This document shows, one piece after another, positions 1-6,272 of a stretch of DNA of 6,272 nt. Source of the stretch: Clostridiaceae bacterium. GTDB taxonomy: Bacteria; Bacillota; Clostridia; Saccharofermentanales; UBA5734. The stretch covers positions 1-6,272 of the forward strand of contig JAAYBY010000167.1 of assembly GCA_012729935.1 (NCBI GenBank), given 5' to 3'. Position numbers and translations under genes: made by a program. Each line of letters starts with the position of its first letter. Within the stretch, counting starts at the first letter, position 1. The notes under the pieces are model-generated. The model saw only the letters and a list, made by a program, of their open reading frames with translations. It was not told the origin of the DNA and made no database searches.

Positions 1-66
1 GATTCAGATGATATTCCGCATTTGGTTTACGTAGTAGCAGGAGATCGTGTTGCCGTGATGCTGTAA
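1..66 (+). CDS. 3' end of an upstream gene, function unknown (partial)
   Basis: Frame 1 is open from the window edge to a TAA at 64-66, giving 21 residues that end in VVAGDRVAVML. The stretch is too short to assign to a family. It reads as plausible protein (a hydrophobic VYVV strand, then GDRVAV), and a second in-line TAA-like stop region follows at once, so a true gene end is likely but not proven. It is separated from the first aminotransferase by about 130 bases that contain an inverted repeat but no clear terminator with a T-run, so read-through into the cluster cannot be excluded. Confidence 0.5.
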   Translation, partial: DSDDIPHLVYVVAGDRVAVML

Positions 67-88
67 TAAGCTAAATACTGTTGTTTTG

Positions 89-112
89 GGACATGTTTAA
101 ATAAAGATGTCC
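89..112. repeat. Perfect 6-bp inverted repeat in the leader of the cluster
   Basis: GGACAT at 89-94 is the exact reverse complement of ATGTCC at 107-112, with a 12-base AT-rich spacer. No T-run follows, so it does not look like a factor-independent terminator. It could be an operator for a dimeric regulator, or a chance hairpin. It lies in the only sizeable leader before the first aminotransferase, where a promoter for the cluster would be expected. I could not pick a convincing -35/-10 pair. Confidence 0.3.
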
Positions 113-183
113 GAATACATCGTGGATGTTGTCAGAAACTGTTGATATGCTGACGGTGAATCCAGAAATTGATCAGAAAAATA

Positions 184-190
184 AGAGGAG
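184..190 (+). promoter_or_regulatory. Ribosome binding site that fixes the start of the first aminotransferase
   Basis: AGAGGAG at 184-190 lies 8 bases before a GTG at 199. The longer open frame begins at a TTG at 169, which has no Shine-Dalgarno sequence, and this ribosome site would then lie inside the gene. With GTG 199 as start, the protein begins exactly in register with its neighbour: the PLP lysine is residue 267 in both. GTG 199 is therefore preferred. Confidence 0.75.
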
Positions 191-198
191 TGATTTCA

Positions 199-1509
199 GT
201 GAATAAAACACAGGATCTATATCTGAAAGCAAAAAAAATAATTCCAGGTGGTACACAATTATTATCCAAACGTCCAGAGCAGTTTGCCCCCGATCAGTGG
301 CCTGCTTACTTTAGCAAGGCAAAGGGATGCGAAACATGGGATCTTGATGGAAAACATTATTACGATATGGCGACAAACGGCATTAGCGCTTGTCTGCTTG
401 GGTTTGCGGATGAGACTGTGAGTGAGGCCGTTATTAATCGTGTAAAAAACGGTTGTCATTCTTCGCTAAATCCACCTGAGGAAGTTGCACTTGCGGAAAG
501 ACTAATTGATATCCATCCCTGGGCCGAAAATGTACGATTTGCCAGAACCGGTGGTGAGATAGCTGCCGTCGCAGTGCGTATTGCTCGTGCAACGACGGGC
601 AGAAAAGTCATTGCTGTTTGCGGATACCATGGATGGTGCGATTGGTATCTGGCAGCGAACTTAGGTGAGCATGCATCTTTGGACGGCCATCTATTACCGG
701 GGCTCAATCCGATTGGCGTTCCGAATAATTTACGAAATACAACAGTCACCTTTACGTACAATAGTAAAGAGGAATTTGATCAAGTAATCAGCCAACATGG
801 TCAGGATCTTGCTGCGGTGATTATGGAACCCACACGGTACTATGATCCAGAAGATGGATTTTTGCAGTACGTCAAGGATCGGACAAATAAATCAGGAGCA
901 CTACTGATTTTTGATGAAATCTCGATTGGCTGGCGTCTGACTTTTGGCGGCGCTCATCTGCGTTATGGCGTTAATCCTGATCTAGCTATTTTTGCAAAAG
1001 CACTGGGAAATGGCCATCCAATCGCGGCAGTCATTGGGACCAAAGCAGCGATGGAGGGTGCGCACACTTCATTTATCAGCAGCACATACTGGACGGAGTC
1101 GGTCGGACCGACAGCTGCATTGGCTGCGATTGATAAAATGGAACGTTTACAAGTATGGAAAATTGTTGATAGTGTAGGTGGACGTGCTACAGAAATTTGG
1201 CAGAAATACGGAGAAAAATATAATCTGCCGATTACAATCGGGAAAGGTCATAATTGCTTTGCACGATTTGACTTCACCGAGCATGCCAATGAGTTAAGAA
1301 CGCTCTATACAGCTTTAATGCTGAAAAAAGGTTTCTTGGCAAGTATAAAAATTTCCCCAACAGTCGCTCACGATGAAAAGATTCTTGAAAAATATGATAC
1401 AGCAATTGACGAGGTGTTTGCACAGATTAAAGCAATCATTGAAAAAGATACAATTCTTGAAAGCATCGGTGGGCGACCGGCAGACATTGGTTTCAAAAGA
1501 TTATTGTAA
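199..1509 (+). CDS. Class III PLP-dependent aminotransferase, glutamate-1-semialdehyde aminomutase-like (copy 1)
   Basis: This is a 436-residue cytoplasmic fold-type I PLP enzyme, close to the usual length of about 430 for glutamate-1-semialdehyde aminomutase-like proteins. Family features are visible in order: the N-terminal IPGGTQLLSKRPEQFAP block, WDLDG, the TGGE cofactor-phosphate loop near 117-120, CGYHGW near 141-146 (aromatic stacking on PLP), IMEP, the FDE aspartate near 239, and the Schiff-base lysine K267 in FAKALGNG. The family moves amino groups between carbonyls or within one molecule; the substrate here is unknown. A role in haem synthesis (hemL) is unlikely, because no haem genes are nearby and the FDEISIGWR and SSTYWTE motifs differ from those I know in HemL. 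It is about 60-65% identical by eye to the next gene, but its DNA is much more AT-rich. The start is GTG 199, chosen on the ribosome site and on alignment with copy 2. Confidence 0.9.
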   Translation: MNKTQDLYLKAKKIIPGGTQLLSKRPEQFAPDQWPAYFSKAKGCETWDLDGKHYYDMATNGISACLLGFADETVSEAVINRVKNGCHSSLNPPEEVALAERLIDIHPWAENVRFARTGGEIAAVAVRIARATTGRKVIAVCGYHGWCDWYLAANLGEHASLDGHLLPGLNPIGVPNNLRNTTVTFTYNSKEEFDQVISQHGQDLAAVIMEPTRYYDPEDGFLQYVKDRTNKSGALLIFDEISIGWRLTFGGAHLRYGVNPDLAIFAKALGNGHPIAAVIGTKAAMEGAHTSFISSTYWTESVGPTAALAAIDKMERLQVWKIVDSVGGRATEIWQKYGEKYNLPITIGKGHNCFARFDFTEHANELRTLYTALMLKKGFLASIKISPTVAHDEKILEKYDTAIDEVFAQIKAIIEKDTILESIGGRPADIGFKRLL

Positions 1510-1664
1510 GGTCATTTGTGGACTGTTGCTGAATAGAACATGGGATTTTATTGAGAAAAATTCATTATTATCGCCTGATACTGAACACGTATATTCGGGT
1601 AAAATGCGAGTTGTTGAAAAATTGGCAAGAGATGGTTTGTAGATAACAAGTCCACTAAAAATTT

Positions 1665-1670
1665 AGGAGG
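1665..1670 (+). promoter_or_regulatory. Consensus ribosome binding site of the second aminotransferase
   Basis: A perfect AGGAGG lies 9 bases before the ATG at 1680. It supports that start and suggests strong translation. The 170-base spacer between the two aminotransferase genes has no recognisable terminator, so co-transcription is plausible. Confidence 0.8.
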
Positions 1671-1679
1671 TCTTTACTC

Positions 1680-2999
1680 ATGACAAGATCAGAAGAACTT
1701 TACAACCATGCGAAGCAGCGCATTCCTGGCGGCACGCAATTATTAAGCAAGCGCCCGGAACAATTTGCGCCCGGCCAGTGGCCGAATTACGCAGTGAAGG
1801 CAAACGGCTGCGAAGTCTGGGATCTTGACGGCAACCACTACTATGACATGACATCAAACGGTATTGGTTCTTGCCTGCTCGGCTATGCTGACCCGGATGT
1901 CACTCGTGCTGTTGTCAAACGCGTAGAAAATGGTTCCATGTCAACGCTGAACGCACCGGAAGAAGTTGCCCTTGCCGATCGGCTTGTGGAGATTCATCCA
2001 TGGTCGGAATACGTTCGCTTTGCCCGTACCGGTGGCGAGATTTGCGCTATCGCTGTGCGTATCGCACGTGCGACGACAGGGCGCGATTTGGTTGCAATCT
2101 GTGGCTATCACGGTTGGAGCGACTGGTATCTAGCGGCTAATCTTGCAGGCGATCATGCACTCGATGGACAACTCCTGCCAGGACTTGCTCCTGCCGGTGT
2201 GCCAAAAGGACTGACCGGTACAACACTGACGTTTAATTTCGGCGACTTTGAGGCGTTTGATAGACTAATTGCCGAATACGGTGACCGCCTTGCTTGCATC
2301 ATCATGGAACCCGTTCGCAACAAAATACCAAAGGACGACTTTCTTTCGCATGTAAAATCCTCCATCCACAAAGCAGGAGGGCTGCTCCTCTTTGATGAGA
2401 TCACGATCGGTTGGCGCCTCAATTTTGGTGGAAGCCACCTGCAACTTGGTGTAACACCTGATATAGCGATATTTGCCAAGGCAATGGGAAACGGACATCC
2501 GATCGCTGCTGCCATTGGTACTAAAGAGGCGATGGATGGTGCGAATGATTCTTTTATCAGCAGCACCTACTGGACGGAAGCTGTCGGCCCGACCGCCGCA
2601 CTTGCCGCCATAGACAAAATGGAAAAGACACGCGTTTGGGAACATGCTGCATACGTTGGGACAACCGTACAGAAGGACTGGACGGAAGCTGCATCTCGTC
2701 ATGGCCTTTCTATCAACTGCTCTGGTGTGCCGTGCCTTGCACACTTCGACTTTGAGGGGTATCCGCTCGAACTAAAGACTCTCTATACCGTGCTGATGCT
2801 CAAAGAAGGGTTCCTCGGCAATACGGCAATCTATCCGACACTGGCTCACACCGATGAGATACTTGCACTTTACCGTGACAAAATCGATCGTGTATTTCAA
2901 AAAATCGCAGCAACATTAAAAGAAGGCGGCAAGGATGCAGTTCTTGAAGCCATAGGCGGACCGGTCTGCCAGAGTGGTTTCAAGCGTCTGATCAAATAA
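1680..2999 (+). CDS. Class III PLP-dependent aminotransferase, glutamate-1-semialdehyde aminomutase-like (copy 2)
   Basis: This 439-residue enzyme belongs to the same family as the preceding gene. Visible features are the shared IPGGTQLLSKRPEQFAP block (15-31), WDLDG (47-51), TGGE (117-120), CGYHGW (141-146), IMEP (208-211), FDEITIGWR (238-246, where the Asp contacts the PLP ring nitrogen in this family), Schiff-base lysine K267 in FAKAMGNG, and SSTYWTEAVGPTAALAA (294-310), the region of the partner-subunit phosphate contact. All key residues are present, so both copies should be active. Class III enzymes work as dimers with shared active sites, so a mixed dimer with copy 1 is possible but unproven. 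The base composition is near 50% GC, higher than copy 1, which argues against a recent tandem duplication. A broken copy of this gene's 3' end lies at 4538-4690. The exact reaction and substrate are unknown. Confidence 0.92.
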   Translation: MTRSEELYNHAKQRIPGGTQLLSKRPEQFAPGQWPNYAVKANGCEVWDLDGNHYYDMTSNGIGSCLLGYADPDVTRAVVKRVENGSMSTLNAPEEVALADRLVEIHPWSEYVRFARTGGEICAIAVRIARATTGRDLVAICGYHGWSDWYLAANLAGDHALDGQLLPGLAPAGVPKGLTGTTLTFNFGDFEAFDRLIAEYGDRLACIIMEPVRNKIPKDDFLSHVKSSIHKAGGLLLFDEITIGWRLNFGGSHLQLGVTPDIAIFAKAMGNGHPIAAAIGTKEAMDGANDSFISSTYWTEAVGPTAALAAIDKMEKTRVWEHAAYVGTTVQKDWTEAASRHGLSINCSGVPCLAHFDFEGYPLELKTLYTVLMLKEGFLGNTAIYPTLAHTDEILALYRDKIDRVFQKIAATLKEGGKDAVLEAIGGPVCQSGFKRLIK

Positions 3000-3082
3000 G
3001 GGATCCGATTGTTATGCGGGGGAAATCGCATGTTTGGTTTTGTGAGGGGCAGCGGCATTCCTTCACATAATAAACAAATACG

Positions 3083-4537
3083 ATGAAAGGCGTGTCGAGT
3101 TGCCTACTCGATCAACTGAAGATGAAAATCAGAATTCTTGATGAAACCCAGCTCCTGGACATTAAAGCCAAGACCGAAAACCTGATTGAACAGACTGGTT
3201 TCCGGATAGCGTCTGACGAGATCTTATGCCGGGCGGAAAAGGCCGGCGCCCAGGTGGACAGGAAGACACAAATAGTCCGTTTCCCAGCCCGGCTGCTGCA
3301 TGATCTTCTCCAGAAAGCACCGGCCCGCTATACCGTTTCGGGCTGCGACGGGCGCGTTTACTGTATCGGCGGCGGGCAACCCTCTATCTCAGCGATCGTT
3401 ATCGATCCCTGGATTATTGACAGCAGGACGCGCGAACCGAGGCGGCCCTGCCTTGAAGATGTCCGCACGAACACGATCCTGGCTCAGCTCTACGACAGCG
3501 TGTCCTGCGTCAGTCGAATGGATTATCCTGTAACAGACGATGAAGGATCACGGTCCAGTAAGCAGGCACTGCTTTTGCATCTCTTGAACCACACCAAGCA
3601 CAACATGGCGTATGTCAGTTCAGAGCAGGACCTGGATATGTGGCTTGAGATCGGCGCTGCTCTGTCCCAGGGGAAACCGTTGACCGGCAGCGGCTTGCTG
3701 TCATTTGCCGTCGCCGTTGTCTCGCCGCTGACGCTTTCAGAACTCAATTGCAGAATTCTTCTTGAAGCGACCGCACACCGGCTGCCAGTGGTTCCGACCA
3801 TCTGTCCGATGGCGGGAACGACGGCGCCCTATGATGTTGCGTCAACACTTCTTCTGGCCAATGCCGAATGTGTCTTCATGGCAGCCTTGACGCAGTTGCT
3901 GCAGCCCGGAAACCCGTTTATCTATCTAATCGGCCCTTCAGTCAGCAATATGCGGACTGGCAGTGACCAATACTACACACTGGAAAAAGTGCTCTGGAAG
4001 GTGGCGGCCGTTGAACTGGCCAGATCCTACAACCTGCCCGCCGGCGCCGAATGCGGAGGTACGATGGACTGGCGAGTCGATCTGCAGGGTGGCGCCGAAA
4101 GCATGCTGTTCATGCAGGCGGCCCTGGGCAGCGGTGCTGACCTTCTGAGTGGTGTCGGTTCTTGTTTCAATGCCAATGGTCTATCCGCTGAGACCATCGT
4201 TGTCCAACACGCCTTTTTCGCAGCGGCCGGCTATGTCCAGAGCGGTTTGTCGACCCGCGACCTGCAGGAAGGAATGGATAGCATCATGGCCACTGGTCAC
4301 AGCGGTCATTTCCTGACTGATGACCTAACCTTGAAAAAGCTGCGCGAACAGGCGTTCTTCAGCAACCCCTTGTTTGACTATTCGGGTGAGCATGTGGCGG
4401 ATGACCATGCGAACGGATCCATGTGGGCCAGGGCGACCCGGCAAGTCGATCAGATGACGCAGAGTTATGTGTCTCCGGTTCCAAAACAGATACAAAAAGC
4501 CTTGAAAGACTTATTTCACAAGCGTTATGGCCTATAG
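3083..4537 (+). CDS. MttB-superfamily (trimethylamine methyltransferase family) protein, non-pyrrolysine
   Basis: This 484-residue protein has the normal length for the family (PF06253). Recognisable blocks are an N-terminal helix region ending in QTGFRI (about 24-42), SPLTLSEL (214-221), LPVVPTICPMAGTTAPYDVA (234-253), LLLANAE (256-262), the PGNPFIYLIGPS stretch (275-286), GAECGGTMDW (321-330) and GADLLSGVG (351-359). The archetype MttB moves a methyl group from trimethylamine to a corrinoid protein using an amber-encoded pyrrolysine. Here the frame runs without any internal TAG, so it belongs with the non-pyrrolysine members, some of which demethylate glycine betaine and other quaternary amines. 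No corrinoid partner is in the window. Its DNA is strikingly GC-rich (39 of 60 bases at 3241-3300). No good Shine-Dalgarno precedes ATG 3083; ATG 3122 (MKIRILDE) is an alternative start that fits the family's N-terminus. An in-frame TAA just upstream excludes a longer protein. The TAG stop abuts an aminotransferase remnant, a sign of insertion. Confidence 0.85.
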   Translation: MKGVSSCLLDQLKMKIRILDETQLLDIKAKTENLIEQTGFRIASDEILCRAEKAGAQVDRKTQIVRFPARLLHDLLQKAPARYTVSGCDGRVYCIGGGQPSISAIVIDPWIIDSRTREPRRPCLEDVRTNTILAQLYDSVSCVSRMDYPVTDDEGSRSSKQALLLHLLNHTKHNMAYVSSEQDLDMWLEIGAALSQGKPLTGSGLLSFAVAVVSPLTLSELNCRILLEATAHRLPVVPTICPMAGTTAPYDVASTLLLANAECVFMAALTQLLQPGNPFIYLIGPSVSNMRTGSDQYYTLEKVLWKVAAVELARSYNLPAGAECGGTMDWRVDLQGGAESMLFMQAALGSGADLLSGVGSCFNANGLSAETIVVQHAFFAAAGYVQSGLSTRDLQEGMDSIMATGHSGHFLTDDLTLKKLREQAFFSNPLFDYSGEHVADDHANGSMWARATRQVDQMTQSYVSPVPKQIQKALKDLFHKRYGL

Positions 4538-4690
4538 CCACGATCAGGCATTTACACTGCAGCGACAAAAAATGGTCGCGTATGCCAATAGAACGCTGCT
4601 GCATTGATGAAAGGAGACAAGGATGCTATTCTTGAAGCCACAGGCTGACTGGTCCGTCAGAGCAGTCTCAAACACCTGATTCAATTAATG
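4538..4690 (+). pseudogene. Decayed 3' fragment of a class III aminotransferase gene (copy 2 type)
   Basis: Positions 4573-4680 align without gaps to 2885-2992 of the second aminotransferase gene: 77 of 108 bases match by hand count, and 50 of 63 in the last part. With a one-base shift the match continues back to the methyltransferase stop (4542-4564 against 2853-2875, 15 of 23). Translated, the remnant reads GRVCQ, stop, NAAALMKGDKDAILEATG, stop, LVRQSSLKHLIQ. This follows the copy 2 C-terminus (DRVFQ, KIAATLKEGGKDAVLEAIGG, PVCQSGFKRLIK). It is closer to copy 2 than to copy 1, which lacks three residues here. One frameshift and two stops show that it is dead. The rest of the gene is missing and its place is taken by the methyltransferase gene. 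Confidence 0.85.
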
Positions 4691-4757
4691 ATCCGGTTCT
4701 ATGACGGAATCATCGAATCTCACTCAGTTATTGAAAGCAGATGGCAACTGACCAAAA

Positions 4758-4763
4758 AAGGAG
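4758..4763 (+). promoter_or_regulatory. Ribosome binding site of the amidohydrolase
   Basis: AAGGAG lies 6 bases before the ATG at 4770 and supports that start. It stands at the end of the 230-base gap after the methyltransferase, most of which is the aminotransferase remnant. Confidence 0.7.
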
Positions 4764-4769
4764 TCACAT

Positions 4770-5780
4770 ATGGATTACGAGTATAACAGTCATGATCTTG
4801 AAGCAGCAAAGAAACTTGATGATTTTTTACCAGACCGAATTTTCGACGCACACATGCATATCCACGACAACACGTATCTGACTGGAAATAAAGATGATGG
4901 TTCCGGTAATTCCACACATGACCGCAAAGATGTCAACGACTATCTTTCTGATATGCGTCCTCTACTTGGAGCGAATCGAAATATACAGTTAAATACCATC
5001 ATCCACCCGGATCGACGCCTTGCTGAAGACGCGGCGTTCATGTCCGCGTCTGACAAGTTCCTTGTAGGTCAACTGGAGCTCTATCCTGAAAACGTTGGTG
5101 AAATCGTCATATTTCCAAGGGAAACAACAGATGATATTCGTCGACGAATCGTTCATCCAAGGATACGTGGATTAAAATGCTATCACGTCTTTGCAGATAG
5201 ACCGACTACCTGGGATGCCTATATTGAAGAATATCTCCCGGAAAGCGCGTGGGAGATTGCCGATGAAAAAAACCTCGCCATCACGTTGCACATGGTACGC
5301 GATAAGGCTTTGGCAGATCCTGGCAACCTTTCCTATATCCAGTCCATGTCAAAGCGCTATCCGAACGCAATTCTGATCCTTGCACACGCTGCCAGATCTT
5401 TTGCTGCATGGACGGCAATTGAATCAGTTGAAGCACTGCGGACGTACGAGAATGTATGGTTCGATTTTTCAGCAATCTGTGAATCGCCTGCTATGATCCA
5501 GATCCTCAAAACAGTCGGTGTATCGCGATGCATGTGGGGCAGTGATTATCCGGTAAGCTGCTTTAGCGGAAAAGCTATATCCATCGGAGACAGCTTCTAC
5601 TGGATCTACAATAAGGATTTGGAACGTTTCAAGGGGGCGACAAAATTTAATTCATGGCAGGTCGGAACGGAAAACCTGATGGCTGTTCGACAAGCGTGTA
5701 TCATCCGGGACCTCAGCAGAAATGATATTGAAAAACTGTTTTTTAGCAACGCTGAAAATCTTTTTCGTCGCAACCTATAG
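4770..5780 (+). CDS. Metal-dependent amidohydrolase, amidohydrolase_2 (PF04909) type
   Basis: This 336-residue TIM-barrel hydrolase has the expected family length. The metal-site pattern is complete: HxH on strand 1 (H28 and H30 in FDAHMHIHD), GLKCYH with K136, H174 in ITLHM, H206 in LILAHAAR, and D259 in WGSDYP. The C-terminus ends in the usual SNAENLF. There is no signal peptide, so it is cytoplasmic. PF04909 proteins hydrolyse lactones, amides or C-C bonds, or decarboxylate aromatic acids, so the reaction cannot be named from sequence alone. It is the last gene of the rightward cluster and is followed by a terminator. Its base composition resembles the aminotransferases rather than the methyltransferase, and the aminotransferase remnant just upstream suggests that it once directly followed an aminotransferase gene. 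The likely role is to hydrolyse the substrate or product of the PLP enzymes (inference). Confidence 0.88.
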   Translation: MDYEYNSHDLEAAKKLDDFLPDRIFDAHMHIHDNTYLTGNKDDGSGNSTHDRKDVNDYLSDMRPLLGANRNIQLNTIIHPDRRLAEDAAFMSASDKFLVGQLELYPENVGEIVIFPRETTDDIRRRIVHPRIRGLKCYHVFADRPTTWDAYIEEYLPESAWEIADEKNLAITLHMVRDKALADPGNLSYIQSMSKRYPNAILILAHAARSFAAWTAIESVEALRTYENVWFDFSAICESPAMIQILKTVGVSRCMWGSDYPVSCFSGKAISIGDSFYWIYNKDLERFKGATKFNSWQVGTENLMAVRQACIIRDLSRNDIEKLFFSNAENLFRRNL

Positions 5781-5823
5781 AACTGCTAAAAGGTCTAAGA
5801 TCGAAATATTACCGGCTTAAGAG

Positions 5824-5875
5824 AAAGTGGCTGACACAAAATGGTTCGCAAAACCTGAGGGTCAGCCGCTTTTTA
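5824..5875 (+). terminator. Factor-independent terminator after the amidohydrolase
   Basis: AAAGTGGCTGAC at 5824-5835 pairs with GTCAGCCGCTTT at 5861-5872 over 12 bp, with one G-T pair. A small inner hairpin forms from GGTT (5843-5846) and AACC (5852-5855). A T-run follows the stem (5870-5874). It lies 43 bases past the amidohydrolase stop and before the convergent regulator's stop. Read on the other strand the T-rich tail is weaker, but it may serve both genes. Confidence 0.75.
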
Positions 5876-5912
5876 TACGTAGGGGGTGCGGATGAAAAAA
5901 ATTCAAAATTGA

Positions 5913-6272
5913 TCAAGATTTGCTTTTGAGATACCGACGATAACGTATAGGACTCATGTGATAATATTCTTTAAAAACCTTATAAAACGCACTTTCCGAA
6001 CGGTATCCTGCAAGTTGACAGATCTCAGTGATTCTCTTATCAGTTGTACGAATCAGATACCCTGCCTGATCCATCCGTGCACACAGCATTTTCTGACGAA
6101 AACTCATCCCATACTCTTTTTGTAGAATACGGTTCAATTGACGCCTGGATAGATGCAGACACTTGGCCAACTCGTTTTCAGTCCCATTATTTGTTAAATT
6201 TTTCTCAAAGAAAGCGTCAACGATGTCCGTCCAGCTGCTTTGCATATCCGCGCCGCAATCTGTTTCAATACC
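5913..6272 (-). CDS. AraC-family transcriptional regulator, C-terminal DNA-binding part (N-terminus beyond the window)
   Basis: The visible protein carries the two helix-turn-helix motifs of the AraC/XylS domain (PF12833): NELAKCLHLSRRQLNRILQK, with the following YGMSF turn, and then ITEICQLAGYRSESAFYKVF with the closing YYHMSPIRYRR. An internal ATG at 6243-6245 would give 110 residues, but the frame stays open upstream to the window edge (GIETDCGAD before that Met) and no ribosome site precedes the ATG. It is therefore more likely the end of a longer regulator whose ligand-binding domain lies outside. The gene is convergent with the amidohydrolase. Regulation of the cluster is possible but not shown, because no binding site can be recognised. 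Confidence 0.85.
   Translation of the reverse strand, partial: GIETDCGADMQSSWTDIVDAFFEKNLTNNGTENELAKCLHLSRRQLNRILQKEYGMSFRQKMLCARMDQAGYLIRTTDKRITEICQLAGYRSESAFYKVFKEYYHMSPIRYRRYLKSKS

Noticed and set aside
169..198. Longer start (TTG at 169) for the first aminotransferase.
   Set aside because: It has no ribosome site and would add ten residues not seen in copy 2. GTG 199 has AGAGGAG at the right distance.
199..1509. Assignment of the aminotransferases as hemL (haem biosynthesis).
   Set aside because: Two copies sit beside methyltransferase and amidohydrolase genes with no haem genes in view, and several motifs differ from those I know in HemL. Only the family-level call is supported.
1510..1642. 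An open frame that overlaps the end of the first aminotransferase and runs on to 1642, with protein-like residues near its end.
   Set aside because: It starts inside the aminotransferase gene in another frame, has no ribosome site, and its tail matches no family I recognise. It could be an old gene remnant, but I cannot support that.
2153..2744. Two long reverse-strand open frames opposite the second aminotransferase.
   Set aside because: They are composition shadows of a well-supported gene on the other strand, with no recognisable domain and no ribosome site.
3014..3031. Short hairpin (ATGCG with CGCAT) between the second aminotransferase and the methyltransferase, as a possible terminator.
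   Set aside because: The stem is only 5 bp, a competing pairing exists, and no clean T-run follows.
4535..4537. The methyltransferase ends in TAG, and the next stop in the same frame (4589-4591) is also TAG, hinting at pyrrolysine read-through.
   Set aside because: The known pyrrolysine site in MttB is internal, about two thirds along the protein, and not at the C-terminus. The protein already has full family length, and the sequence after the TAG is an aminotransferase remnant with a further TGA.

Overview
The window looks like part of a bacterial chromosome from a Firmicutes-type organism, probably an anaerobe of the Clostridia or Negativicutes kind. This is inferred from strong AGGAGG-type ribosome sites, AT-rich spacers, and an MttB-superfamily methyltransferase, a family common in anaerobic Firmicutes. 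No marker gene fixes the species.

Layout. Positions 1-66 hold the last 21 codons of an upstream gene of unknown function. A leader of about 130 bases follows, with a 6-bp inverted repeat. Four complete genes then run rightward: two diverged class III PLP-dependent aminotransferases (199-1509 and 1680-2999), an MttB/trimethylamine methyltransferase-family protein without an in-frame amber codon (3083-4537), and a PF04909-type amidohydrolase (4770-5780). A factor-independent terminator closes this run near 5824-5875. Leftward from the right edge comes the C-terminal DNA-binding half of an AraC-family regulator (complement 5913-6272, N-terminus outside the window), convergent with the cluster.

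The main discovery is in the gap between the methyltransferase and the amidohydrolase. Positions 4538-4690 are a decayed copy of the 3' end of the second aminotransferase gene. By hand count, 77 of 108 bases match without gaps at an offset of 1688, and the translated remnant follows the aminotransferase C-terminus through two in-frame stops. The methyltransferase gene is clearly more GC-rich than its neighbours and has no good ribosome site. It therefore sits between an intact aminotransferase and a broken aminotransferase tail, as expected if it was inserted by recombination into an older aminotransferase-amidohydrolase operon.

Function. The set suggests a small catabolic or modification pathway acting on an amino or N-methyl compound: PLP chemistry on an amine, methyl-group handling by the MttB homologue, and hydrolysis or decarboxylation by the metal-dependent amidohydrolase. 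No substrate can be read from the sequence. The corrinoid protein and reactivase that MttB-type enzymes normally need are not in this window. No rRNA, tRNA, CRISPR array, insertion sequence or origin was seen.
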